Source: Bin87 sp965220095 (GTDB lineage Bacteria; Chloroflexota; Dehalococcoidia; Lucifugimonadales; UBA3495). Taken from it: 64,000 nucleotides of DNA. The stretch spans positions 2,542,001 through 2,606,000 of the forward strand of contig OZ244805.1 in assembly GCA_965220095.1 (NCBI GenBank). The letters run 5' to 3'. The position numbers and the translations under genes are program-made. Of this stretch, positions 54,292 through 63,953 are shown in pieces (position 1 is the stretch's first letter; every line of letters begins with the position of its first letter). The notes under the pieces are model-generated. The model was not told the origin of the DNA, did no database searches, and was given only the letters and a program-made list of their open reading frames with translations.

Positions 54292-55113
54292 TTACCGCCG
54301 CACCTGTTGCCCCAGCGTCTCGTAAGTAACCGGTGACGTTACCACCAGACCCGCGTCCACCGGCAGCACCACGCCGTTGATCCAGCGGGCTTCGTCGCTG
54401 GCCAGGAACAACGCCGCGTTGCCCACGTCCCATGCGGTGCCTTCGGTGCGCAGCGGCGCCGCGCTGCTGCGAATCTGTCGCAGGTCGTCGTCCATGCGGG
54501 GCGCCACCATCGGCGTGTAGACCAACCCCGGCGCGATGCAATTGGTGCGGACGCCGTCCGGCCCGTGGTCGGCGGCCATCGAAATCGTCAGACCAATCAC
54601 CGCCGCCTTGGACGCTGTGTATGGCGTGCTGCTGTGCGCCCTCAGACCGGCGATGGACGAGATGTTGATGATGGAACCGCCGCCGGCTGCGACCATGTGT
54701 GGGATGGCATATTTGCTGGCCAGCACAATGCTCTTGACGTTAATCGACATCACCTGGTCCCAGTCCTCTTCGGACACTTCCACCACCGTACCGCGTCGCG
54801 AAATCCCCACGTTGTTGTCCAGAATATCCAGCCGACCATATCGCTCGATGCAGGCCTCTACCATGCGCCGGCAATCCTCGGCATTGGTAACGTCGGCCTG
54901 AATCGTGGACGACACGCCGCCTTCCGCATGAATCATCTGCTGGGTTTCCTCGGCCCGTTCGACGGTTATGTCGGCCAGCAGAACACGCGCGCCCTCGCGA
55001 GCGAACAGCGTCGCCGTCGCCCGCCCGTTGCCGATCCCGGGCCCGCTGGAGCCGGCGCCGGTTACGATGGCAACTTTCCCGTCCAGTCTTCCGCTACGTT
55101 CAGGCACGATCAT
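54292..55113 (-). CDS. Short-chain dehydrogenase/reductase
   Basis: 273 residues. Classical SDR: cofactor motif VAIVTGAGSSGPGIGNGRAT (longer than usual TGxxxGxG), DILDNNVGISRRG, IINISSIAGLRAHS and catalytic YTASK. Oxidises or reduces a small alcohol/ketone. It starts 8 bp beyond the methyltransferase gene on the same strand, but the two look unrelated. Confidence 0.9.
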   Translation of the reverse strand: MIVPERSGRLDGKVAIVTGAGSSGPGIGNGRATATLFAREGARVLLADITVERAEETQQMIHAEGGVSSTIQADVTNAEDCRRMVEACIERYGRLDILDNNVGISRRGTVVEVSEEDWDQVMSINVKSIVLASKYAIPHMVAAGGGSIINISSIAGLRAHSSTPYTASKAAVIGLTISMAADHGPDGVRTNCIAPGLVYTPMVAPRMDDDLRQIRSSAAPLRTEGTAWDVGNAALFLASDEARWINGVVLPVDAGLVVTSPVTYETLGQQVRR

Positions 55114-55184
55114 GTTCTCCGTTGGTTGGCGCTCTCGGTTATCAAAACTTCAGCCGGCCGTCCCTGCGGACCAACCGGCTCTGA

Positions 55185-56732
55185 TTACGCTGCGATGGGG
55201 CGTGAAATAATCCACAAACTTGCGCAAGTGTAACATACCATCAGGCCCAGCATTGGCAGCTGGCTCAGCAGCGCCGGCCGCCGTTCCCCGTACAATCGCA
55301 CCGCCTGAACGTGGGCCAGATAAACCCCGGCAATGTGTCCTATAACGATAACTACGATCGAGAAATACCAGATGAATGAGGGCGACAGGATACCGATGTT
55401 TATAATCGCCCCGGCCGTGCCGAAAAGATCCCACCCCCAGCCGAACGGGTCGGACACCAGCACGATAAACCGCTGACCGTTGATGAATAAAAACCCCAGG
55501 AAGTGGGCGAAATGATAGGCCAGGGCAATCGGCAGCAACGAAAACACGAACACCCGCACTAGCTGCCTCGCCTCCGGTTGGGCCCGGCCCGATAGCAGCG
55601 CCATCAACGCGCAGGTGGCCGCGAACAGCGCTCCAAACAGGGCCGGCAGTCCGAGTGCGCCGATGAGATTCGCGATGTAACCTCCGAAGGACGGCGTCTG
55701 CAATACGAACCATGTACTGAACGACAACCACTCGGGTGTCGCCGACAATCCGTCAAACGACACGGTGGACAGTAGCAAGACCACCGCGCAAACACCCGGC
55801 AGCGTCGGTGCGCTGATACGGTTCAGACCCACACCGGGCGGCCGCAGGTTGAACCGCCGCTGCGATGGTTGGGCCAGCGCATAGCATTCGTAACAATCCA
55901 CACAGTCGCCGGCGTCGGCGGCACAACCGCCATCGGAAGAGCAAGCGACGCAAATCGACCGCGCGACGCTAACCTCGGTGATGGCGAACCGCGCCATGAA
56001 CCCGTACACCACGGTGAACCCCTCGGCGTTGCGTAGCCACACATCGCGCCCAAACAGGTACATCCCCAAAAAATTATAGACGGTGTAAACAACGAGAATC
56101 CACGCCAACGCCCTCGGGCCAGCGGCGCCGGCGATCACTGTTTCCAGTATCGCAAACCCCAGGAACACGACCAACGCCGGCCACAGCCCCCACCTGGCCG
56201 GATAGGCCAGTTGGGGTCGGGCCAGAGCGCCCGGCTGCAACGAGCCCGCCGCCTGCACCAGGAATCCCCAGGCTATCTTCCACGGATTCACCAGCGTCCA
56301 CAGGTTCCCGATAATGGCCGTGAAGAAGCTCAGCGCCACCCAGAAGGCGACGTACACCGCAGCCGGCGCCGGATTCAACGCCGCCCGCTCCGATCCGAAG
56401 AACCCACCGAAAATGACGTAAACAGTCAGCGCCACCGATATGGTTCGGACGGTTGCCAGACTCCAGGGGCTGGCCAGCCATCTTACCGGCGCAATCCGCA
56501 GCAGGTTGTAGCGCGGATACCCGCGATGCGTGGCTCCTCCCCGCAGAAACACTGCCGCAATCACGAAGGACAGCACTACTGCAGCCGCGCCGGCCATCAG
56601 GAAAAATCGCAACGGCAAGGGCAGGTCGTATCGCTCGCCGAATCCGTGAGCCAGTACGGGTTGCGCGAACACAGACCCGCTCAACACGGCCAGTCCAACC
56701 GCCGCCAACCCCACCGTCAGGCGCAGTTTCAC
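55185..56732 (-). CDS. Polytopic membrane protein with Cys-rich loop
   Basis: 515 residues from GTG 56732 (GGAG about 9 nt upstream; a frame to 56795 is also open). An N-terminal signal-anchor is followed by AHGFGERYDLPLPLRFFLMA and about ten membrane segments. Between them lies a Cys-rich loop (SICVACSSDGGCAADAGDCV, then DCYECY), arranged as CxxC...C...CxxCxxC, likely to bind metal or an Fe-S cluster. I recognise it as a family seen in Chloroflexota and Actinobacteriota but no function is established to my knowledge. The gene after it on the upstream side (56818-57414) encodes a YtkA-like protein, hinting at copper or oxidase-related work. Confidence 0.7.
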   Translation of the reverse strand: MKLRLTVGLAAVGLAVLSGSVFAQPVLAHGFGERYDLPLPLRFFLMAGAAAVVLSFVIAAVFLRGGATHRGYPRYNLLRIAPVRWLASPWSLATVRTISVALTVYVIFGGFFGSERAALNPAPAAVYVAFWVALSFFTAIIGNLWTLVNPWKIAWGFLVQAAGSLQPGALARPQLAYPARWGLWPALVVFLGFAILETVIAGAAGPRALAWILVVYTVYNFLGMYLFGRDVWLRNAEGFTVVYGFMARFAITEVSVARSICVACSSDGGCAADAGDCVDCYECYALAQPSQRRFNLRPPGVGLNRISAPTLPGVCAVVLLLSTVSFDGLSATPEWLSFSTWFVLQTPSFGGYIANLIGALGLPALFGALFAATCALMALLSGRAQPEARQLVRVFVFSLLPIALAYHFAHFLGFLFINGQRFIVLVSDPFGWGWDLFGTAGAIINIGILSPSFIWYFSIVVIVIGHIAGVYLAHVQAVRLYGERRPALLSQLPMLGLMVCYTCASLWIISRPIAA

Positions 56733-56817
56733 ACGGCCGCTCCGCCAGCAGGGAGTCGCCAGCCGGTGTTTACCGAACACCTCGCCGTGCCGCAACGCAC
56801 CCCAACCACCCCCAACA

Positions 56818-57414
56818 CTACTGCTGCTCCCGTCCGCGCCGGCTCACCGTCAACAACGTCCAGATTCCCACCGCGACGATGATTACCAGCGCGGCCGACA
56901 CCCATACCCACTGGATGCGTGTGCCGGGTTCCCCGACCTCCACCGGTATCAGAAAGGATTCCTCGCCCTGGTCTGATGAAACCTCAACCAGCACCTGCCA
57001 GGGGCCCACGACGTCAAACGCCACGTCCGTCTCGAAGTACACGATGGACACGTCATTGACGACCTCCCGGGGCTTAACCTGCCGTGAACCCGCCGGCCCC
57101 GACGCCGATATAAGCACCCGAATGTCAGTGTCACGCAGCACCCGGTCGGCGGCATCAAAAACCTGCATCGACAGGTGGGTTTGCGGGATCACCGGCCGGG
57201 CTGGAATAATACCCACCACCAGCCGGTATCGACCCTGGGTTTGGTCGTACAATAGGGTCGATGCCCCGTTGGCATATGCGGTATTAACCATCGCCGGCAA
57301 TACCCGCGCCGGCAATGCCTGGGACAACATCGCCGCCGCCACGAAGACCAACACCGCCAACATCGCTACCCGTAACAAAGTAACCCGTAACAAACCCGAC
57401 AATTGCGAAAGCAT
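56818..57414 (-). CDS. Membrane-anchored YtkA-like domain protein
   Basis: 198 residues from ATG 57414; the longer frame to 57681 would be translated through a MITE and is rejected. Membrane segments at both ends (LAVLVFVAAAMLSQALPARV near the start and VSAALVIIVAVGIWTLLTV near the end). Between them is a beta-rich YtkA/FixH-like domain (GRYRLVVGIIPARPVIPQTH, VSIVYFETDVAFDVVGPWQV). Such domains occur with copper handling and cytochrome oxidase assembly; here it pairs with the Cys-rich membrane protein 86 bp downstream. Confidence 0.7.
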   Translation of the reverse strand: MLSQLSGLLRVTLLRVAMLAVLVFVAAAMLSQALPARVLPAMVNTAYANGASTLLYDQTQGRYRLVVGIIPARPVIPQTHLSMQVFDAADRVLRDTDIRVLISASGPAGSRQVKPREVVNDVSIVYFETDVAFDVVGPWQVLVEVSSDQGEESFLIPVEVGEPGTRIQWVWVSAALVIIVAVGIWTLLTVSRRGREQQ

Positions 57415-57510
57415 CCAAACCCGTTCTGAATTCAGGCCAGCCAAGGCGCGCGGCGAACGGCGACAACCATAGCATACCGGCGTGAAACCCAGCAACGAAC
57501 CGGCAAACGT

Positions 57511-57624
57511 GTAACTGTTCACGTTGGAGGGGACGACAACGGTTTGCGATGGAAATTCCGTGCTTGGCGGCCCTTCCACCAGAGGCCGAATAGTCCACAA
57601 ATCCCCCCAAGTCTGAACAGTTAC
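57511..57624. mobile_element. 114-bp MITE with GTAA ends, copy 2
   Basis: Ends GTAACTGTTCA (57511-57521) and TGAACAGTTAC (57614-57624), with a perfect 8-bp duplication GCAAACGT on both sides (57503-57510 and 57625-57632). Same length as copy 1 at 40396-40509. The exact duplication shows transposition. GTAA ends with 8-bp duplication suggest mobilisation by an IS66-family transposase located elsewhere. Confidence 0.85.
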
Positions 57625-57811
57625 GCAAACGTAGCCCTTGCACTCGGAAAGGCCCATATTTGCGTCAAATCGGTACGACAATCAGCATAAACTTGACGCT
57701 GGTATGCCACCATGATTAAACTTTCCATCACACAAGGCGCCGGCGAGCGCCATTCGGAGAAATACCATCGCAATTCAGCAATCTAACGGCAATTCCACAT
57801 TCAGCGAAGAC

Positions 57812-59428
57812 GTGGCGTTATTCATCGACTGGGAAAACTTCAAGATCAGTCTCGCGGTTCGAGGCCGCACTCCCAACGTCTCCGCCCTTAAAGAAGAAGT
57901 GGCCAACCATGGCCGTGTGGTAGTCAGCAAAGCCTACGCCGACTGGGTGTCCCGGTCTCCCGAACTCAGGGGAGCCAGCCAGTTCATCCTGGATCCTCCG
58001 TCGCTATACGCTGCCGGCATTGAGCCGGTGTACGTGCCCACGCGGTTGCCGCCGGGTGGTTCTTTCCAACCCGGCCGCACCATGCGCATCAAGAACAGCG
58101 TTGACGTGAAGATGACCGCCGATTGTATAGACACGGCGCACAACTTCCCCAACATCAACACTTTCGTGCTGGTGTCCGGTGATTCTGACTTCATCCACGT
58201 CATCAACTCGCTGCGCGCCGTCGGCAAGCGTGTGCTGGTGGTGGGCGTGTCGTGGGCCACCTCCCGCCGCATGGCCGACCATGTGGACGGTCTCATCTTT
58301 TACGACTCCGACGTTGACCCTATCAACGTGCCGGAACCTGTCTTCCGCGGCCGCATCGCGCCTCCGGCGCCATTGGCCAATCCCGGTCGGCACCAGCTTC
58401 CTGAGGTGATCCGGGCCATCGAGGACGTCATCCGTTCCGAGCGCGGAGCCGGCCACACGCTCCTTCTCACATCCCTGAAACAGCGCCTCGTCCGACGCAT
58501 CGCCGGGTTCGACGAGCGCAAGCTCGGTTTCTCCGGCTTCAAAAAGCTGATGCTCCGTGTCGCCGAAGAAGGCAACATCAAAATTCGCAGCGTTGACCTG
58601 GTGGACTGGATCCTGATGGCCGACGAACCCGATCCGATGCCTGAAAACCGCGACGATGACGACGGCCTGCCGGAGGAAGTCGGCGCGGACGACTATGATT
58701 ACACCGCCGAAGACGACGACGACCGGGACGACGCCAGGTATCCATCCGAAACGTCGGTTTCCGAAACGTCGGTTTCCGATGAAGACGATGACGAATCGCC
58801 CGACGACGCAGAATTGTACGAAGACGCTCCGGCGAGACAGCCAGTGCGTGCTATTCACGACGCCCGACCCGAACCGGCACGGATGTCGGCGGCGCTGAAC
58901 GGGGCGGTTGCCGCCCTGGACTTACCCGCGTCCGAGGCCGGCGACGGTTCCGCCGACCGCGTTGCCGACCTGATCGTGATGGGTCACACTCTGGAAGAGC
59001 GGGACGGCGCCGACTCCGTGATGTTCAACGCGCTGTGCATCGAAATCAGCCAGGCCCTGACCGCCGGCATCGAAGCTGCCGACCCGACCATTGTTGAAAA
59101 TTGGGGCGACAACTGTTCACGCACGTTCATCACCCGAATGGTGCGCACTCTTGCCTCCAGCGGGGTGTTCCAGTACCGCAACGTCAACGTGCGCGACGAG
59201 TCCACCAACCGCTCGCGGCGGCGGCGGGTGTTCGGCCTGAACCGCTCTCATCCTCTCACGGGCATCGCGCTGTCCGTTCGGCTCGGTCCCGGTTACACCG
59301 TGTCAGCCAGCGAATTCACCGCCACCAACGACACCATCGCCACCCCACCTCTGGACGGACACCACTCCGCCGAGGCCGATAGCGGCGAATCGGCAGACGA
59401 CGCGGAAGCAGCCGTCCTGTTCACCTAA
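57812..59428 (+). CDS. NYN-domain ribonuclease with OST-HTH/LOTUS domain
   Basis: 538 residues from GTG 57812; a slightly earlier non-ATG start is possible because GGAG lies 50 bp upstream. NYN (PIN-like) nuclease at residues 1-170: LFIDWENF, VDVKMTADCIDTAHNFPNIN, FVLVSGDSDFIHV (acidic active-site residues present). LOTUS-type RNA-binding region at about 190-265 (LPEVIRAIEDVIRSERGAGH). Then a long Asp/Glu-rich linker containing a tandem SETSVSETSVS, and a C-terminal domain of about 150 residues (RTFITRMVRTLASSGVFQYR). Similar bacterial LabA/DUF88 proteins act in RNA metabolism. Confidence 0.85.
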   Translation: MALFIDWENFKISLAVRGRTPNVSALKEEVANHGRVVVSKAYADWVSRSPELRGASQFILDPPSLYAAGIEPVYVPTRLPPGGSFQPGRTMRIKNSVDVKMTADCIDTAHNFPNINTFVLVSGDSDFIHVINSLRAVGKRVLVVGVSWATSRRMADHVDGLIFYDSDVDPINVPEPVFRGRIAPPAPLANPGRHQLPEVIRAIEDVIRSERGAGHTLLLTSLKQRLVRRIAGFDERKLGFSGFKKLMLRVAEEGNIKIRSVDLVDWILMADEPDPMPENRDDDDGLPEEVGADDYDYTAEDDDDRDDARYPSETSVSETSVSDEDDDESPDDAELYEDAPARQPVRAIHDARPEPARMSAALNGAVAALDLPASEAGDGSADRVADLIVMGHTLEERDGADSVMFNALCIEISQALTAGIEAADPTIVENWGDNCSRTFITRMVRTLASSGVFQYRNVNVRDESTNRSRRRRVFGLNRSHPLTGIALSVRLGPGYTVSASEFTATNDTIATPPLDGHHSAEADSGESADDAEAAVLFT

Positions 59429-59472
59429 CCAATAACCAATCGGGCGGACGCGTCGTTCGCCCCACGGTCCGC

Positions 59473-61716
59473 CTACGCCAGCGCCGCGCCCAGGCCGCCG
59501 TACCAAGCGTCGGCGAGTGCGGTTACCGGCAGGTCCACCAGGTTGCCAATCTGTAGGCGCGTGCCGCCAGTGGCGCCCAGCAGCAGCGCGGGCACGTCGG
59601 CTTCGCGGGCGGCGTTCATCAGGTCCGCCAACCGCTCCGGCGCAACGGTTACCACGATGCGAGAACTGGCCTCGCCGAACAACGCCGCATCCCAGCGGCG
59701 CGGTAGTCCATCCACCAGTGCGGTCGTTGCGGTGAAACCAGTCACCGGGCCATGCTCAATTCGACTGGCTCCGATGATTGCGCACTCGGCCAAAGCCACC
59801 GCCAACCCGCCGTCGGAACAATCGTGCGCCGACAGAGCCGTGCGGTCGGCAATCAGGCGTCGGCACAATCCTTGCACGCGCCGTTCCAGCGCGAGATCGA
59901 TGCGGGGACGACCTCGCACCATCCCGTGCAAAGTGTTCAGATATTCGCTGCCGGCCAGGTCAGACGCCCGTGCCGTCAACCCATCTGCGCCTAACAGCGC
60001 CACGGCCAGCCCGTCTGCCGGGAAACCCGACTGGCAATGTCGCGTCGCATCCTCCAGCAGCCCCAACCCGCCCACAATAGGGGTGGGAAAAATCGCCGTG
60101 CCCTGGCTTTCGTTGTACAGGCTCACGTTGCCGCTAACCACCGGAACCTGCAAAGCACGGCAAGCCCGCGCCATCCCGCGGATGCACTGCTCCAGCTGGT
60201 AATACACCTCCGGTCGTTCCGGATTGCCGAAATTCAGGCAATCGGTCAGCGCCAGCGGTTCGGCGCCCGTGCAGGACAGGTTGCGGGTGACTTCGGCAAC
60301 CACCATCTGCCCGCCCCGGTAAGGGTCCAGGTAGCACTGCCGACCGTTGCCGTCGATGGCTACCGCAATGGCGCGGCCGGTTCCCTTGATGCGGAGCACT
60401 GCGGCATCACCTGCGCCCGGCGCAACCACGGTGTTAGTCTGCACTTGATGGTCATACTGGCGGTACACGCTGTGGCGGCTGGCAATGTTTGGGGCCGCCA
60501 TCAGTAACCGGAGTGTCGTACCGGCATCGGCGGGCAACGGCACGTCGCTCAACCGGAGTCGCTGCCGCCGCAAGCCTGCCTCGGTGGGCGCACCGCTCAG
60601 CCGATACTGGGGCGCAGTCGCCAGATGCTTCACCGGCAGGTTAACCAGCGGCTCCGCACCGTCGGCAACCCACACCGTCTCATCGGCGGTTATCGTACCC
60701 ACTACTTCGCCAGCTACGTCCCACTTGTTGAACACGTCGTTTAGCGCCGGCACGTGCTCCGGAGCAGCCACCAGCAGCATCCGCTCCTGCGACTCCGACA
60801 GCATCACCTCGTAGCCGGTCATGCCGGTCTCCCGCCGATGCACCCGGCTGATGTCCAGGGCGATCCCCCGACCGCCCCGCGCCGCCGATTCCACCGCCGC
60901 GCTGGTCAGCCCGGCGGCGCCAAGGTCTTGCAGAGCATGAACCTTGCCGGTGCCCAACGCCTCCAGGCAAGCCTCGATCAGTACCTTCTCCAAAAAGGGA
61001 TTACCCACCTGAACCGTGGGACGCAGTTCCTGCTCCTCTTCAAACGTGCGGGAGGCCAGGCCCGATGCGCCGTGGATGCCATCCCGTCCGGTGCCGGCGC
61101 CCACCAGCAGCAGCACATCCCCCGCGCGATCCGCGGCGGCGCTGGCCAAATCGTCAATGCGCGCAATGCCAACGCACATCGCGTTGACCAGCGGGTTCAG
61201 CGAGTAGGAAGGGTCAAAGTAAATTTCGCCAGCCACATCGGGCACGCCGATGCAGTTGCCGTACCAACCGATGCCATCCACCACGCCCCGCAGCAGGCGA
61301 CGGTTGGCAACGCTGTCGGGTGGGCCAAAGCGGAGCGAATTCAGCAGGGCGATCGGCCTCGCCCCCATCGCCAGAATGTCGCGCACGATTCCGCCCACGC
61401 CGGTGGCCGCGCCCTGCAACGGCTCCACCGCCGACGGGTGGTTGTGCGACTCCACCTTGAACACCACCGCCAGCCCGTCGCCGATGTCGATGGCCCCGGC
61501 ATTCTCGGCGCCGGCCTGGGACAGCGTGCGCGACGAACGGCTCGGCAGCATCCGCAGCAACGGGCGTGAATGCTTGTAGCCGCAGTGTTCGCTCCACAGC
61601 GCGCCGAACATACCCAACTCGACCGGCGTGGGTTCCCGGTCCAGTCCGTCCACGATCATTTCGTATTCAGCGGGAGAGAGCGCAATCTCATCCAGCATTT
61701 CCCGACTCACGGGCAT
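59473..61716 (-). CDS. purL: Phosphoribosylformylglycinamidine synthase subunit PurL
   Basis: 747 residues, small-PurL size. VELGMFGALWSEHCGYKHSR at the N-terminus, VVFKVESHNHPSAVEPLQGA (ATP/Mg site), GVGGIVRDILAMGARPIALL and DCSDGGLAVALAECA. Works with PurQ (62674-63369) and normally PurS, which is not visible here, to make FGAM in purine synthesis. A DMT transporter gene lies between purQ and purL, which is unusual. Confidence 0.96.
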   Translation of the reverse strand: MPVSREMLDEIALSPAEYEMIVDGLDREPTPVELGMFGALWSEHCGYKHSRPLLRMLPSRSSRTLSQAGAENAGAIDIGDGLAVVFKVESHNHPSAVEPLQGAATGVGGIVRDILAMGARPIALLNSLRFGPPDSVANRRLLRGVVDGIGWYGNCIGVPDVAGEIYFDPSYSLNPLVNAMCVGIARIDDLASAAADRAGDVLLLVGAGTGRDGIHGASGLASRTFEEEQELRPTVQVGNPFLEKVLIEACLEALGTGKVHALQDLGAAGLTSAAVESAARGGRGIALDISRVHRRETGMTGYEVMLSESQERMLLVAAPEHVPALNDVFNKWDVAGEVVGTITADETVWVADGAEPLVNLPVKHLATAPQYRLSGAPTEAGLRRQRLRLSDVPLPADAGTTLRLLMAAPNIASRHSVYRQYDHQVQTNTVVAPGAGDAAVLRIKGTGRAIAVAIDGNGRQCYLDPYRGGQMVVAEVTRNLSCTGAEPLALTDCLNFGNPERPEVYYQLEQCIRGMARACRALQVPVVSGNVSLYNESQGTAIFPTPIVGGLGLLEDATRHCQSGFPADGLAVALLGADGLTARASDLAGSEYLNTLHGMVRGRPRIDLALERRVQGLCRRLIADRTALSAHDCSDGGLAVALAECAIIGASRIEHGPVTGFTATTALVDGLPRRWDAALFGEASSRIVVTVAPERLADLMNAAREADVPALLLGATGGTRLQIGNLVDLPVTALADAWYGGLGAALA

Positions 61717-61740
61717 TTCAATTCTCCGAAGGGCGTGGAG

Positions 61741-62670
61741 TTATCTATTGCCAGCCTGAATCAATCCGCCGACGACTACCAGGGCCACGCCACCGACGGC
61801 CATCAAAGTTCCAATCACCAATTCCCTGGAAATAGTTTCGGTGCGCCGCAGGAAAAAGCGCGCCAGCACCAGAGTTACCAGAGGATTGCATGACACAATG
61901 GGGCTGAGTACCAGAATGCTGGAACCCTCACGGCTAATCGCGAAATACAGGCTCATCACCGCGCAGGCGGCGGACAAACCGGCCAGAAACATGAACACCG
62001 AGCCTCGACCGGCCCGCGTTACTCCCTCCACCGCTTGCCGGCCGAACCACGGCGACAGCACCAGCATGGCGAAAAACATACTGCCGGCCGCCATTATGAA
62101 CGGAGAACCGAACAGGTTGGTCAGCACTCGTCCGCTCAGCGTCCCCGCGCCGTAGCAGGCCGCCGACGTTAGAGCCAGGCCATACCCAAGAACGGACTTC
62201 CAGTCTCGACCCCAGCTTTGCTTCAGGAAGTTGCCTCCCGTCAGCCCCAGACCGACCACCACCACGACCGTCCCCATGCCGATGAACACAGTCAGGCGTT
62301 CGTCAAATCCCGGCACTCCAATCTCGGTGAATACGATGGCGTAGAACGCTGAAAATAACGCTGCCGCCCCAGTAATCGGCGTAACGCGAGACGCCCCCAC
62401 CAGGCTGATGGCGACGTACTGCTGCGTGCGCCCGCCCATGTAGGTGAGGATGCCGTTGCCCAGAAACCAAACCATCGAGATGGCAGGCAGAGCTATAACC
62501 GCCTGGAAATCGAACGCCAGCGCCAGCGCCCCCGCGAGCGCTGTCGACGCCACCAGCGACACGAGCGTGCCGGGCATTGGGGACATCCCCCGCATCCCCA
62601 CGCGGGCAAAGATAGCGGCGCTGCCAAATCCCACCACCGAAATGCACGCCAACCCGATGGACAAAAGCAT
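61741..62670 (-). CDS. EamA/DMT-superfamily transporter
   Basis: 309 residues with ten membrane segments in two EamA repeats (GLACISVVGFGSAAIFARVG at the start; AGLSAACAVMSLYFAISREG in the second). Exporter/importer of small metabolites; substrate unknown. Packed between purQ (4 bp) and purL (24 bp), so it is in the same transcript. A role in nucleobase or purine-intermediate transport is possible but unproven. Confidence 0.85.
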   Translation of the reverse strand: MLLSIGLACISVVGFGSAAIFARVGMRGMSPMPGTLVSLVASTALAGALALAFDFQAVIALPAISMVWFLGNGILTYMGGRTQQYVAISLVGASRVTPITGAAALFSAFYAIVFTEIGVPGFDERLTVFIGMGTVVVVVGLGLTGGNFLKQSWGRDWKSVLGYGLALTSAACYGAGTLSGRVLTNLFGSPFIMAAGSMFFAMLVLSPWFGRQAVEGVTRAGRGSVFMFLAGLSAACAVMSLYFAISREGSSILVLSPIVSCNPLVTLVLARFFLRRTETISRELVIGTLMAVGGVALVVVGGLIQAGNR

Positions 62671-62673
62671 CTG

Positions 62674-63369
62674 TTAGCGCCCGGCTCCCACGTCGGTCAT
62701 GGAACCGAAAATCAGGTTGCCATCGTCAGAACCCAGCAAAAGCTCACAGCTGCGCTCAGGGTGAGGCATCATCCCCAGCACATTTCCCCGCGCGTTCAGG
62801 ATGCCGGCGATGTTGGCGACCGAACCGTTCGGATTGGCGTCGGCCGTTGCCACGCCGTCAGCATCGCAATAGCGAAACAGGATGCGGCGCTGCTCCTCCA
62901 GTTCCTGGAGAGTCCTGGCATCGGCGAAGTAGCTGCCCTCCCCGTGGGACACCGGCACTTCCAGCACCTGCTCGGGCGCGCAACGTCGGCTGAACGGTGT
63001 ATCGGTGCGCTCCGTCCGGAGGCGAGTCCACTGGCATCGATATTGCAGATGTTCGTTGCGACGCAATGCGCCCGGCAACAATCCGGCCTCGCAAAGTATC
63101 TGGAACCCGTTGCAGATGCCGATTACCAGGCCGCCGGCTTCGGCAAATTCTTTGACCGCACCCATCACCGGCGAAAATCGGGCGATCGCTCCGGCACGCA
63201 GGTAATCTCCGTAGGAAAAACCGCCCGGCACGATAATCGCGTCGTAGCCGGTCAGATCATCATCCTGATGCCAGATGTAGTCGGCTTCCTGGCCCAATAC
63301 GCCGTTCACGGCGTGATGGCAATCGGTTTCGCTCCAGGTGCCCGGAAAGACTAGGATGCCGAAGCGCAT
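62674..63369 (-). CDS. purQ: Phosphoribosylformylglycinamidine synthase subunit PurQ
   Basis: 231 residues. Class I glutamine amidotransferase: nucleophile in VIGICNGFQILCEAGLLPGA, substrate-binding IVPGGFSYGDYLRAGAIARF and the catalytic pair in MMPHPERSCELLLG. Supplies ammonia to PurL. It lies 8 bp after yqeY on the same strand. Confidence 0.96.
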   Translation of the reverse strand: MRFGILVFPGTWSETDCHHAVNGVLGQEADYIWHQDDDLTGYDAIIVPGGFSYGDYLRAGAIARFSPVMGAVKEFAEAGGLVIGICNGFQILCEAGLLPGALRRNEHLQYRCQWTRLRTERTDTPFSRRCAPEQVLEVPVSHGEGSYFADARTLQELEEQRRILFRYCDADGVATADANPNGSVANIAGILNARGNVLGMMPHPERSCELLLGSDDGNLIFGSMTDVGAGR

Positions 63370-63377
63370 GGCGAGAA

Positions 63378-63830
63378 TCAGCCAGCAGTTTCCAGCAGCC
63401 GCGCAACGACAGCGTTGACATCGCCGCCGTCGGCCTTGCCGCGCACCTGCGGCATAATCCTTCCCATCACCTTGCCCCGGTCGGAGAGCCCCGTGGCGCC
63501 CAGATCCGCAATGGCCTGGCGGGCCAGCGCTTCCAGTTCTGCCACGCCCAACTGCTCCGGCAGGTATGCCTGCACCACTGCCAGCGCCGCCGTTTCCTGC
63601 AATACCAGGTCGTCACGGCCGCCATCGCTGAACATCTGGATGCTTTCGCGCCGATCCTTGACCTGCTTGGCCACCACGTCCACCACGCCAGCTTCATCCA
63701 GCTCTTTGAGGGTGTTCTTTTCAACCAGCTGAATCTGGCTTTTCAGGAACCGTAGAGCGTCCAGCCGTTCCTGATCCCGTGCGCGCATTGCGTGGCGAAT
63801 ATCTTCTTCCAAACGTTCCTTAATACTCAT
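63378..63830 (-). CDS. yqeY: GatB/YqeY-domain protein
   Basis: 150 residues from ATG 63830. YqeY family: MSIKERLEEDIRHAMRARDQ, LDALRFLKSQIQLVEKN, YLPEQLGVAELEALARQAI and DRGKVMGRIMPQVRGKADGG. Related to the GatB tail that binds tRNA; possibly involved in tRNA-dependent amidation or translation fidelity. First gene of the yqeY-purQ-DMT-purL run. Confidence 0.9.
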   Translation of the reverse strand: MSIKERLEEDIRHAMRARDQERLDALRFLKSQIQLVEKNTLKELDEAGVVDVVAKQVKDRRESIQMFSDGGRDDLVLQETAALAVVQAYLPEQLGVAELEALARQAIADLGATGLSDRGKVMGRIMPQVRGKADGGDVNAVVARLLETAG

Positions 63831-63937
63831 AATCGCACCGCCGCAATATATGCCTCCAGCCCCAACCAAGGGTGGCATGAAATCCGGCTGGCCAGCCCAT
63901 TCATGCTACAACGCCAGTGCCCCCAAAGCAACCGTGC

Positions 63938-63943
63938 TATAAT
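63938..63943 (+). promoter_or_regulatory. -10 box of the tRNA-Leu promoter
   Basis: A perfect TATAAT, 10 bp before the tRNA 5' end. No good -35 box at 17 bp (CAGTGC). Confidence 0.55.
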
Positions 63944-63953
63944 TTGCCAACCT

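Noticed and set aside
57415..57681. Longer N-terminus of the YtkA-like protein
   Set aside because: The extension is a translation of the MITE at 57511-57624; the conserved hydrophobic start is at 57414.
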